64,000 nt of DNA from Palsa-504 sp963806335. Lineage in GTDB: Bacteria; Actinomycetota; Actinomycetes; Streptosporangiales; Streptosporangiaceae. The first letter of the stretch is position 1, and each line of letters starts with the position of its first letter. The notes beneath the pieces were generated by a model. That model was not told where the DNA came from. It did not search any database and saw nothing but the letters and a program-made list of their open reading frames with translations. Of this stretch, positions 18,070 through 25,969 are shown one piece after another. A program made the translations under genes and the position numbers. The stretch spans positions 62,001 to 126,000 of the forward strand of contig CAWDXO010000007.1 of the NCBI GenBank assembly GCA_963806335.1. The letters run 5' to 3'.

Positions 18070-19273
18070 TCAGGCCTGTTGGTGGCGGGCTAGTTCCCGC
18101 CGCGCCACCGACTCAAGGTGTACGTCGTCGGGGCCGTCGGCGATCCGAAGCGCGCGGCTTGTGGCGTACAGCTGCGCGAGCGGCACATCGCCGGACAACC
18201 CGAGCCCGCCGTGCACCTGGATCGCGCGGTCGATGATCTCGGCGGCGGCCCGCGGCACCGTGGCCTTGATGGCGGCCACCTCGATCCGCGCGCCCTTGTA
18301 CCCGACGGTGTCGAGCAGCCAGGCGGTCTTGTGCACGAGCAGCCGGAGCTGCTCGATCGTGATGCGCGATTCGGCGATGTCACGGCGTACGACGCCGCGC
18401 TCGGCCAGTGTCGCCCCGAATGCGGTCCGCGACAGCGCCCGGCGCGCCATCAGCTCGAGCGCGCGCTCGCTCATCCCGATCGCGCGCATGCAGTGGTGCA
18501 CGCGGCCCGGACCGAGGCGGCTCTGTGCGACGACGAAGCCCGCGCCGGCCGGGCCGAGCAGGTTCGCCGCCGGCACGCGGGCGCCCTCGAAGCGCACCTC
18601 GCAGTGCCCCTGGTGGTCGCGGTAGCCGAACACGGTGAGGTCGCGGACGAGAATCACGCCGGGAGTGTCCAGCGGCACGAGCACGAGCGAGTGCCGCTGG
18701 TGGACCCCGGCGGCCGGGTCGCTCACCCCGAGTACGAGAGCGACGCGGCAGCGCGGATCGGCGGCGCCGGTGATCCACCACTTGCGGCCGGTGATGACCA
18801 GGTCGCTGCCGTCGCGCTCGATCTTGGTCGCGATGGTCGTGGCGTCGGACGACGCGACGTCAGGCTCGGTCATCGCGAAGCACGAGCGGATCTCGCCCTC
18901 AAGCAACGGGTCGAGCCACCGCCGCTTCTGCTCGCCGGTGCCGAACATGTGCAGCAGCTCCATGTTGCCGGTGTCCGGCGCGGAGCAGTTGCATGCTTCT
19001 GCGGCGAGGACCGGCGAGCGTCCCATGAGCTCGGCGAGCGGCGCGTATTCCACGTTGCTGAGGCCGGAAACGCCGGGCAGGAAGAGATTCCACAGTCCGC
19101 GTGAGCGCGCCTCGGCCTTGAGGTCCTCGACAACCGGCGGAACGTGGTGCGGGTCGAGCGACGTCGCGCGGCCACGGGCGTAGACGGCCTCGGCCGGGTA
19201 GACGCACTCGTCCATGAACGCCGCCAGGCGACTCCTGCAGCTCGCACGACCGGTCGCTCAGGGTGAAATCCAT
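18070..19273 (-). CDS. Acyl-CoA dehydrogenase, single-base frameshift near the N-terminus
   Basis: The natural N-terminus MDFTLSDRSCELQES starts at ATG 19273. The rest, FMDECVYPAEAVYARGRATS onward to the stop, is in another frame (open from 19215). Removing one C at about 19227 restores one 400-residue protein, and the span of 1,204 bases is one more than a multiple of three. Family motifs are CFAMTEPDVASSDATT (FAD/substrate), KWWITGAADPRCRVAL, FEGARVPAANLLGP and QVHGGLGLSGDVPLAQ. It oxidises an acyl-CoA to the enoyl-CoA. The ligase at 20.3 kb is a likely partner. Confidence 0.85.
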
Positions 19274-19322
19274 GCGACGACACTACGCACCGCGGCACCC
19301 CGCCCGGCAAGCCTCGGGCAAG

Positions 19323-20311
19323 TCAGTCCGTTCCCTCGAAAAAACGGCGCGGGTTGGCGGTCAGCATGGTGGCGATCTGCTCCTCGGTCACCCCATGCTC
19401 GCGGGCGTACGGCAGCACCTCATCGTGGATATGCAGGTAATGCCACTGGGGACAGGAACGGGCGAACGTCCGGGTCGATCCAGTCGATGTAGCAGGACGC
19501 GTCCTGGGACAGCACCATGCTGCCCGCGTAGCCGCGCCGGCACATCTCCACCAGCGTGTCCGCCCGCGCTTCGAAGGTGGTGTCCAGATGGATGCCGAAC
19601 CGGTCCATGCCCAGCAGGAATCCCGCGTCGGCTAGCTCGGCGAGGTGGTCGCAGTCGGTGGTGTCGCCGCTGTGGCCGAGCACCACCCGGCGCGGGTCGA
19701 CCCCCTCCTCGTCGCACAGCACCCGCTTGACCTCCAGCCCGCTCCGGGACCCGGGATGGGTGTGCACGGTGACAGGCACCCCGGTCCGGTGGTGAGCGGT
19801 GGCCACGGCACGCATCACCCGCTCCACCCCCGGGGTCATGCCCGGATCGTCGATGGCGCACTTGAGCATGCCCGCCCTGACCCCGGTCCCGGTGATCCCC
19901 TCGGTGATGTCCTGCACGAACATGTCCACCATCGGGTCGGGCACCTCGGTGCCGAGCACCGCGTTCAACGCCGGGCCCCGGCCCGTGAAGAAGAACGGGA
20001 CGCTGTCGTAGGTGTACAGGCCGGTCGGCCACGATGATGTTGAGCTCGGGTACCTGCTCGGCGACGCGCTGGATGCGCGGCAGGTAACGGCCGAGCCCGA
20101 CCACGGTGGGGTCCACGATGGTGCGCACTCCCTGGGCGGCCAGGGCGCGCAGCTTGGCCACCGCGTCGGCGATCCGGTCCTCCTCGCTGCCCCACTCGGC
20201 GGGGTAGTTCTGCTGGACATCTGCGGTGAGCACGAAGATGTGCTCGTGCATGTAGACCGGTCCCAGGTCGGCGGTGTCGACCGGCCCCCGGACCGTTGGC
20301 ACCTGGGTCAT
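19323..20311 (-). pseudogene. Phosphotriesterase-family metal hydrolase (PLL type), two single-base frameshifts
   Basis: From ATG 20311 the protein reads MTQVPTVRGPVDTADLG then the metal-binding HEH in VYMHEHIFVLT. At about 20025 one extra base shifts the frame; it continues TGLYTYDSVPFFFTGRG, GVRAGMLKCAIDDPG (bridging Lys), VTVHTHPGSRSG, VVLGHSGDTTDCDHL and SQDASCYIDW. A second extra base at about 19452 shifts again to WHYLHIHDEVLPYAREHGV and a normal family end. The span of 989 bases equals 329 codons plus two. All metal ligands are present. The ATG overlaps the ligase stop as ATGA, implying translational coupling. Lactonase or esterase activity is typical. Confidence 0.8.
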
Positions 20312-21830
20312 CCCGCCCGCAGCTCCCTCTTGAGGATCTTCCCGGTCGGCCCTTTCGGCAGTTCGGCGGCGACCCGGACCTCGCGCGGGTACTTGTAGGC
20401 CGCCAGCCGCTCCCGGCAGTACGCGATGATCTCCTCCGGGCTGACGTCCGCGCCCGGCTTGGGCACGATGAACGCGACCACCTCCTCGCCCACGCGCGGG
20501 TCCGGCTTGCCGACGACGGCGGCCTCGGCCACGGCTGGATGGCCGAAAAGGACCTCCTCGACCTCGCGCGGGTAGACGTTGTAGCCGCCGCGGATCACCA
20601 GGTCCTTCTTGCGGTCGACGATGAACAGGTAACCGTCCTCGTCGGCGTAGGCCAGGTCGCCGGTGTGGAACCAGCCGCCGCGGAATGCCTCGGCGGTCTC
20701 CTCCGGCCGCCGGTAATAGGCCTTCATCACGTTGTGGCCGCGGATGACGATCTCGCCGATGTTCTCCGGGCCCGGGGGCAGCGACTTGTCCTGCTCGTCC
20801 ACCACCCGGACCTCCACTCCCCAGATGGGCTTGCCGATGGAAAGCACCTTGCGCTGCTCCGCGCTGACGTTGAAGGTGGTGGTGCTGGCGGTCTCGGACA
20901 GGCCGTAGCCCTCCAGGATGACCACGCCAGGGAACTTCTCCTCGAACGCGCGGATCACCTCGCCCGGGATCGCCGCGCCGCCGGAAATCCCGACCCGCAG
21001 CGACGACAGGTCCCGGCCGGTCAGGTCCGCCTGCAGCAGCGCGTAGTACATGGTCGGGACACCGGAGAAGATCGTGCACCGGTGCCGCTCGATCGCGTCA
21101 AGCACCGGGCCGAGTTCGAACCGGGGAATGAGCACCAGCGTGCCCGCGAATCGCACGGCCGTGTTGAGCACGCTGGACAGGCCGAACACGTGGAACATCG
21201 GAAGTACCGCGACCCCGATGTCGTCATCTTCGAAGCCGAACAGCTCGCCGGCCACGGTGCAGTTCATGTACAGCTGGAAATGGGTGAGCTCGGCGCCCTT
21301 GGGCTTGCCGGTGGTTCCGCTGGTATAGATGATCACCGCAGTGTCGTCGGCATCGACGGGCTCGATCTCGCCGGTGTCGTCGGCGAAGTAGAGCTCGTCG
21401 TAGTGCTTGGTGCCCTCGGGCCGCTGGTCGTTGCCCGGGAGATTCACCACGTACGTGGGCACGTTCCCGGCCTGCCGGGCGCCGGCGACCGCCTCCGCTG
21501 CGAAACCCTCGAAGGTGATCAGCAGCCTGGACTCGGAATCCTGCAGCTGGTAGGCGACCTCGGGCGCCTTCAGCAGCGGGTTCAGCGGGACCATCACCAG
21601 GCCGGCCTTGAGGATGGCGAAGTATGTGAAGAGGAACTGCGGCAGGTTCGGCAGCTGCACGGCAACCTTGTCGCCGCGGCGCAGCCCGCTGCCGAGCAAG
21701 GCGCTGGCCACCCGCCCGGAGATCTCGTCCACCTGGGCGTAGCTGAAGGTCAGGTCGCTGATGTGGCACAGGGGGTGGTCCGGCTTGGCGTTGCGGGACT
21801 CCGCAGCATGGTGGCCAGGTTGAAGCTCAT
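20308..21830 (-). CDS. Long-chain acyl-CoA ligase (FadD-like), single-base frameshift near the N-terminus
   Basis: ATG 21830 (after AGGAG) gives MSFNLATMLR. One missing base at about 21802 then moves the frame to ESRNAKPDHPLCHISDLTFS and the long open stretch that begins at 21732 with DEISGRVASALL. Restored length is 507 residues. Motifs are VIIYTSGTTGKPKGAELTH, GYGLSETASTTTFNVS, GGWFHTGDLAYADEDGYLF, KKDLVIRGGYNVYPREVE and the Lys loop LPKGPTGKILKREL. It makes acyl-CoA from a fatty acid and ATP. It is upstream of and coupled to the phosphotriesterase-like gene. Confidence 0.87.
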
Positions 21831-21930
21831 GGCGCTCCTGTTACGGACGGGTAACTCACTCTATGACGCCGCCCGGCCCCGAGACGAGCGTTCCTGCCCC
21901 AACAAGATCATCTACACCGCCCGCGGGGGA

Positions 21931-21996
21931 AGCAGTGCCTCCGCGGAGCGGGAGCAGTGCCTCCGCGGAGCGGGAGCAGTGCCTCCGCGGAGCCGG
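21931..21996. repeat. Tandem 22-bp repeat x3 carrying palindromes, in a divergent promoter region
   Basis: AGCAGTGCCTCCGCGGAGCGGG repeats three times (last copy one base different), with a partial fourth start. Each unit contains the perfect 10-bp palindrome CTCCGCGGAG. The array lies between the divergent ligase gene (start 21830) and VOC gene (start 22024), so it may be a multi-site operator. Confidence 0.85.
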
Positions 21997-22023
21997 AGCA
22001 GTGCGATCTCCTATGCTGGCGCC

Positions 22024-22418
22024 GTGCATCTCGGCCTTATCGCCATCGTCGTCGGCGACTACGACCCGGCCATCAGCTTCTTCGTGGACGCACTGGGCTT
22101 CGAGCTCGTGGAGGACTCTCCGGCCCTGACAAACGACGGGCGACCCAAGCGGTGGGTAGTAGTCCGGCCGCCAGAGCCGCGACCGGCCTGCTGCTCGCGC
22201 AGGCCGACGGGGAAGACCAAGCCGCCATCGTCGGGAAGCAAGCCGCCGGCCGGGTTGGTTTCTTCCTCCACGTTGAGGACTTCGATGCCGCGTCCGCACG
22301 GATGGCATCCGCAGGCGTACGGTTCCTCACGGCACCGCGTACCGAACCCTACGGCCGCATCGCTGTGTTTCTCGACATCGCCGGCAACAAATGGGACCTT
22401 ATCGGTCCTGCGGCGTAA
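22024..22418 (+). pseudogene. Glyoxalase/VOC-superfamily protein, single-base frameshift
   Basis: GTG 22024 gives VHLGLIAIVVGDYDPAISFF then DALGFELVEDSPALTNDGRP and KRWVVVRPPE. One missing G at about 22177 then moves the frame to AATGLLLAQADGEDQAA, GRVGFFLHVEDFDAASARM, GVRFLTAPRTEPYGRIAVF and DIAGNKWDLIGPA. With that base restored it is a normal 131-residue VOC protein (395 bases present, 396 expected). The divalent-metal Glu pattern cannot be assigned with certainty. Substrate unknown. Confidence 0.8.
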
Positions 22419-22459
22419 GACTGCTGCCGGTGGCCAGGATGGCTTCGGCGACGGCCTGG

Positions 22460-22656
22460 TCATGGCATGTTCAGGCGTTCGGCCGGCTGTCCGGTGATCT
22501 CGGTTATGTGGTCGAAGTCCTTATCAAGATGCAACACCGTGAGCCCGGCAAGTTCGGCCGTAGCGACGATGATCAGATCGGGGATTGAGGGAGTGCGGTG
22601 CTGGCCCCGGTCAGCAAGCAGCGTGCGGACCTCCGCCAATTCCTCGCCCGAGCGAG
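22460..22656 (-). pseudogene. vapC: VapC (PIN-domain) toxin remnant, C-terminal half
   Basis: The minus strand reads EVRTLLADRGQHRTPSIPDL then IIVATAELAGLTVLHLDKDF and DHITEITGQPAERL before the stop. This is the C-terminal half of a VapC ribonuclease, with the PD and DKDFD acidic residues. The N-terminal half, with the first catalytic Asp (usually near IDTSAL), is missing, and no VapB antitoxin gene is seen. The coding similarity ends within about 15 bp of the repeat element that starts near 22660, so the element or its insertion probably removed the 5' half. Confidence 0.65.
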
Positions 22657-22670
22657 CTGGATACCCCGCT

Positions 22671-23064
22671 CCGGGGTATCCACTTGGCCGGAGGGGGCCC
22701 GAGTTGGGCGGTTTACCCGCGGGCGGCGCACCACCGGGCACAGGTGCCCCGCCTCGCGCTGGCGCCCCAGCCGGCAGCGGCCGGGCCGCACCCGCAGCGA
22801 TCAGCCAGCCGGCCCGATGTTCCATCGAGCCGGTCCGGTGCGGCCCGATGCTCCATCGAGCCGGTCGCACGACGCAGTCCCGCCGCGTCCCGGAACTTAC
22901 CGCCCGCCCGCTGTCCCGGCATCCCCGCCACCAGCGCAGCAAGCCGCCGCAGCAGCGAGGCACCGGCCACCCGCCCAGCCTGGACCGCCCCGCCCCGCCC
23001 CCCCGCCCGGGCGGACCGCTGAAAGGCAGCTTCTGTTTCCACTCCGCTTAACTGCATACCCCGG
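22671..23064. mobile_element. MITE-like dispersed element, copy A (394 bp)
   Basis: Left end CCGGGGTATCCA and right end TGCATACCCCGG form imperfect terminal inverted repeats. Bases 22681-22865 match 59413-59597 over 185 bp without a gap and with about seven mismatches. Inside are two copies of a CCCGATGnTCCATCGAGCCGGT motif spaced 31 bp apart. The rest of copy A (22866-23050) has no match in the window. No transposase is encoded. An 8-bp hairpin GATACCCC / GGGGTATC overlaps the left end at 22660-22680. Confidence 0.6.
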
Positions 23065-23125
23065 ACCTCGCTTCCAGTCGGGTGACAGTCGTGATCCGCA
23101 CTAGTCCGCGCTCGATGCGCCCGGC

Positions 23126-24145
23126 TCAGGGTGTGAGCAGGACCTTGCCGATGTTCTGCCGTTGCAGTATCCGGCGGTGGGCGGCCGCCGCTTCAGTGAA
23201 GGGGTAGACCGCGTCGATGTGGGGCTTGATGCTGCCCGCGTCCCAGAGTGCGAGAACCGCCTGGAGTTCCTCGCGGAGGACGGCGATCTCCCCCCACAGG
23301 CGGCCGATGTTGACGCCGCTGACCGTCCGGTTGTGGTTCATCAGCTGCAGTGGTGTCAGCAGCGGGATGCCGGCGGCCTGGGAGGCCACGTGGGCCGGGC
23401 GGCGCCGCTGCCCGCTGGCCAGGTTGGCGAACCCGAACGCGACTAGCCGGCCGCACGGGCGCAGTAGCTTCAGCCCCTTCCTCCAGTCTTTGCCGCCGAG
23501 CGGGTCCAGGATCACGTCGACACCGTGGCCGCCGGTCAGCCGGCGGATCTCGGCCGCGTAGTCGGCGGTGTGGTAGTCGATCGGGTGCGTGCAGCCTTCG
23601 GCCCGGAGCGCCCCGTGCTTGGCGGCTGACGCCGTGCCGAAGACCACCAGCCCGTCGACTGTGCGGCACAGCTGCAACACCGCCATCCCCACCCCGCCCG
23701 CGGCCATATGGACCAGCACACGCTCGCCGGGCCGGACGTTGGCGATACGGAACAACATGTGATGCGCCGTGATGTAGTTGACCGGGATCGCAGCGGCTTC
23801 CTCGAAACTCATCCCGTCAGGAATACCGAATACCTGTTCCGCAGGCACGCACACCACATCCGCGTGTCCACCGAAATGCGTCAGGGCGAGCACGCGCTCG
23901 CCCACCGCGCGCCCCTCCGTCTCAGCGCCGAGCGCCTCAACCACCCCCGCCGCCTCATAACCGACCACGCATGGCAGTTTCGGGGCATCGGGATACAGTC
24001 CCTGCGCGGCCATCACGTCCGCAAAGTTCAGCCCGGCCACGTGGACGCGGATGCGCACCTGGCCCCGGCCGGGCTCCGGATCGGCCGTTTCCCGCAATTC
24101 CAGAGCCTCAGGGCCACCGGCCTTGGTAATCCAGATCGCTCGCAT
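23126..24145 (-). CDS. Medium-chain dehydrogenase/reductase, quinone oxidoreductase (VAT1-like) family
   Basis: 339 residues from ATG 24145, which has GGAGG 6 bp upstream; longer starts lack one. The N-terminal GroES-like part reads MRAIWITKAGGPEALEL, VAGLNFADVMAAQGLYP and VVGYEAAGVVEALG. The NADPH-binding Rossmann motif is VLVHMAAGGVGMAVLQL, followed by GVDVILDPLGGKDWRKGL. No structural or catalytic zinc ligands are present, as expected for zinc-free quinone or enone reductases. It stands alone in orientation next to the PPOX gene. Confidence 0.9.
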   Translation of the reverse strand: MRAIWITKAGGPEALELRETADPEPGRGQVRIRVHVAGLNFADVMAAQGLYPDAPKLPCVVGYEAAGVVEALGAETEGRAVGERVLALTHFGGHADVVCVPAEQVFGIPDGMSFEEAAAIPVNYITAHHMLFRIANVRPGERVLVHMAAGGVGMAVLQLCRTVDGLVVFGTASAAKHGALRAEGCTHPIDYHTADYAAEIRRLTGGHGVDVILDPLGGKDWRKGLKLLRPCGRLVAFGFANLASGQRRRPAHVASQAAGIPLLTPLQLMNHNRTVSGVNIGRLWGEIAVLREELQAVLALWDAGSIKPHIDAVYPFTEAAAAHRRILQRQNIGKVLLTP

Positions 24146-24364
24146 GTCCATCCTCCGAACGGCACGTCGCAACGGCCAGTCCTGTACTCGCCGGCGGCCA
24201 GATCCATCCATCTTCCCAGCGGACGCAATTGCGAGTGTTGATCCGCCCAGAAACGTTCTCTTCAGCCGCCGGATGCTTGCATCGCGATGTCAGTCGTCGA
24301 GGTCTTCGGTGAGCCATGCCCTCTCAGCTGGGGCCGCGCCAGGCGGCTCCGATAGCGTACGGGG

Positions 24365-24787
24365 ATGGCATCAACCGAGAAGATCGAGGCGTTCCTGGCT
24401 GAGCGGCGTAATGTCGTCATCGCCGGGATACGCCGGGACGGGCGCCCGCACCTGAGCCCTAACTGGTTCTACTGGGACGGCCAGCGCTTCTATGTCTCCA
24501 CCACGCAGGGCCGTGTGAAATACGCGATCTTCCGCCGCGACCCGCGTGCGCAGCTGCTCATTGACGATCCCACCGGTTTCCGCGCCGTGCTGGTCCCGGC
24601 TACCGTACAGATCCGGGACGATATCGCCGCGGAACTGCCCCGCTTCCGCGCCATCCGGGAAAAGTACGGGATGGCCGTCCCGGGCGACGATGAGCATCTT
24701 CGGGCTCTGCGAGAAGAGGGGCGGGTCCTGCTGGCCATCACCCCCGACGGCCCGCCCTCGAGCTGGACGAGCTGGGGTCTGGACTGA
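24365..24787 (+). CDS. PPOX-class (probably F420-dependent) split beta-barrel protein
   Basis: 140 residues. The opening EKIEAFLAERRNVVIAGIRR then GRPHLSPNWFYWDGQRFYVS and RVKYAIFRRDPRAQLLID is the standard PPOX pattern. In actinomycetes this class usually binds F420 or FMN and reduces small organic substrates or binds haem. Its stop is 1 bp from the next ATG, so it is co-transcribed with the methyltransferase. Confidence 0.9.
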   Translation: MASTEKIEAFLAERRNVVIAGIRRDGRPHLSPNWFYWDGQRFYVSTTQGRVKYAIFRRDPRAQLLIDDPTGFRAVLVPATVQIRDDIAAELPRFRAIREKYGMAVPGDDEHLRALREEGRVLLAITPDGPPSSWTSWGLD

Positions 24788-24788
24788 C

Positions 24789-25463
24789 ATGACGGGCAGC
24801 GCCCGCGCCGGGCCGGCCGAACCGCAGATCATCCGGACGGGCACCCAGCTCAGGCCGGTGCCGCTGGTCCCGGAGATCCGGCTGCACCAAGCCGACGATC
24901 CGATCAGCTTGTGGCAGCGAATCGAGCTGGCCTCCGGGCAGGCCGGCCTGGATCCCCCGTTCTGGGCGTTTGCCTGGGCGGCCGGGCAGGCGCTGGCCCG
25001 CTACCTGCTCGATCATCCGCAGGCGGTGCGGGGCCGGCACGCGATCGATGTGGCCTCCGGCTCGGGACTGGCCGCCATCGCGGCCGCCCAGGCGGGCGCG
25101 GCGGCCGTGACCGCCTATGACATCGACCCACTCGCCGCGGCGGCCATCGGCGTGAACGCTGACGCCAACGCTGTAGCGGTCCGGGCGGTATGCGCCGACA
25201 TCCTGGACGACGACGGTTCCCCGGATCCCGGTACCGACCTGGTGCTGGTGGCCGACGCCTTCTACCAGCGCGATCTGGCGGTCAAGGTGACACGGTTTCT
25301 CGACCGGTGCCGTGCCCGCGGAGCAGCCGTCCTGGTCGGCGACTTCGGCCGGGCCTACCTGCCCCGCGATCGCCTGGTTCCGCTAACCAGCTACGACGTC
25401 CCTGGCCTGCGCGCGTTGGAAGACAGCGACACCAAGAGCACCACCATCTGGACCTTCGGATGA
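24789..25463 (+). CDS. Class I SAM-dependent methyltransferase
   Basis: 224 residues from ATG 24789, immediately after the PPOX stop. SAM motif I is AIDVASGSGLAAIAAAQAGA (about 79-98) and motif II is VTAYDIDPLAAAAI, followed by DLVLVADAFYQRDL. The early LWQRIELASGQAGLDPPFWA with AWAAGQALARYLLD resembles ETF-beta/nicotinamide N-methyltransferase-like proteins that modify protein lysines or small amines. The substrate is unknown. Confidence 0.87.
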   Translation: MTGSARAGPAEPQIIRTGTQLRPVPLVPEIRLHQADDPISLWQRIELASGQAGLDPPFWAFAWAAGQALARYLLDHPQAVRGRHAIDVASGSGLAAIAAAQAGAAAVTAYDIDPLAAAAIGVNADANAVAVRAVCADILDDDGSPDPGTDLVLVADAFYQRDLAVKVTRFLDRCRARGAAVLVGDFGRAYLPRDRLVPLTSYDVPGLRALEDSDTKSTTIWTFG

Positions 25464-25537
25464 CCGGTGCCGCACGCCCCGCCCGCCGGCACCCTCGCGG
25501 CCGGGAGGCGGCAAATAGGCCGCAGTAGTATTCCGGC

Positions 25538-25660
25538 ATGAGTCGCATCATCGGCGAACGGCCGCAGTCTCCGGGGGCACGGACGGATGCCAGCGACGTG
25601 AACCAGGCAGATGACCTGGACACCCTTACCCACGTCACCAGCGCGGGCCTGCCCTGGTGA
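25538..25660 (+). CDS. Putative 40-residue microprotein, copy 1 (leaderless)
   Basis: ATG 25538 to TGA 25660: MSRIIGERPQSPGART then DASDVNQADDLDTLT and HVTSAGLPW. A TAGTAT -10-like box (25526-25531) ends 6 bp before the ATG, the spacing of a leaderless actinobacterial transcript; there is no Shine-Dalgarno. Length, stop position and the LPW ending are kept in copy 2, but eight residues differ and only one sense codon changes silently, so purifying selection is not shown. Function unknown. Confidence 0.35.
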   Translation: MSRIIGERPQSPGARTDASDVNQADDLDTLTHVTSAGLPW

Positions 25661-25764
25661 TGGCCCGCCCCAATAGCAGGCGGTCCAGCTCGACGGGTTC
25701 GCGGGCGCCGGAACAGCACCCTCGCGGCCGGGAGGCGGCAAATAGCCCGCAGTAGTATTCCGGC

Positions 25765-25887
25765 ATGGATCGCATCATCGGCGAACGGCCGCAGTCTCCG
25801 GGAGCACGGGCGGATGCCTGCGACCTGAACCAGACTGATGACCTGGACACCCTTACCCAGGCCACCAGCGCGAGCCTGCCCTGGTAA
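25765..25887 (+). CDS. Putative 40-residue microprotein, copy 2 (leaderless)
   Basis: ATG 25765 to TAA 25887: MDRIIGERPQSPGARA then DACDLNQTDDLDTLT and QATSASLPW. It lies exactly 227 bp after copy 1, with the same TAGTAT box 6 bp before the ATG. Compared with copy 1 it gains a Cys and uses a different stop codon. It may instead be a passenger of a duplicated non-coding element. Confidence 0.35.
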   Translation: MDRIIGERPQSPGARADACDLNQTDDLDTLTQATSASLPW

Positions 25888-25969
25888 TGGCCCGCGCCAA
25901 TACGAGGCGGTCCGGCTCGACGGGTTCGCGGGTGCCGGTTGGAAGGCGCCGGAAGCAGCAGGAGAACCC

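Larger units (their letters stand above)
25491..25938. repeat. Tandemly duplicated 227-bp cassette
   Basis: Unit 1 is 25491-25717 and unit 2 is 25718-25938. Both start ACCCTCGCGGCCGGGAGGCG and end near GACGGGTTCGCGGG. They are about 87-90 percent identical by eye. Each holds a -10-like TAGTAT, a 40-codon frame and about 50 bp of tail in the same places. The cassette lies between the methyltransferase and a channel-like membrane protein gene. Confidence 0.88.

Noticed and set aside
20296..22497. A 733-codon plus-strand frame across the ligase and VOC genes
   Set aside because: Its sequence is His/Asp/Val-rich shadow translation of the minus-strand ligase and phosphotriesterase-like genes; only its end, overlapping the VOC N-terminus, is real coding and belongs to the VOC gene.
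22713..23057. Coding frames inside repeat element copy A
   Set aside because: Frames on both strands are open because of GC content; the shared 185-bp block in copy B shows no frame conservation beyond what identity alone gives.
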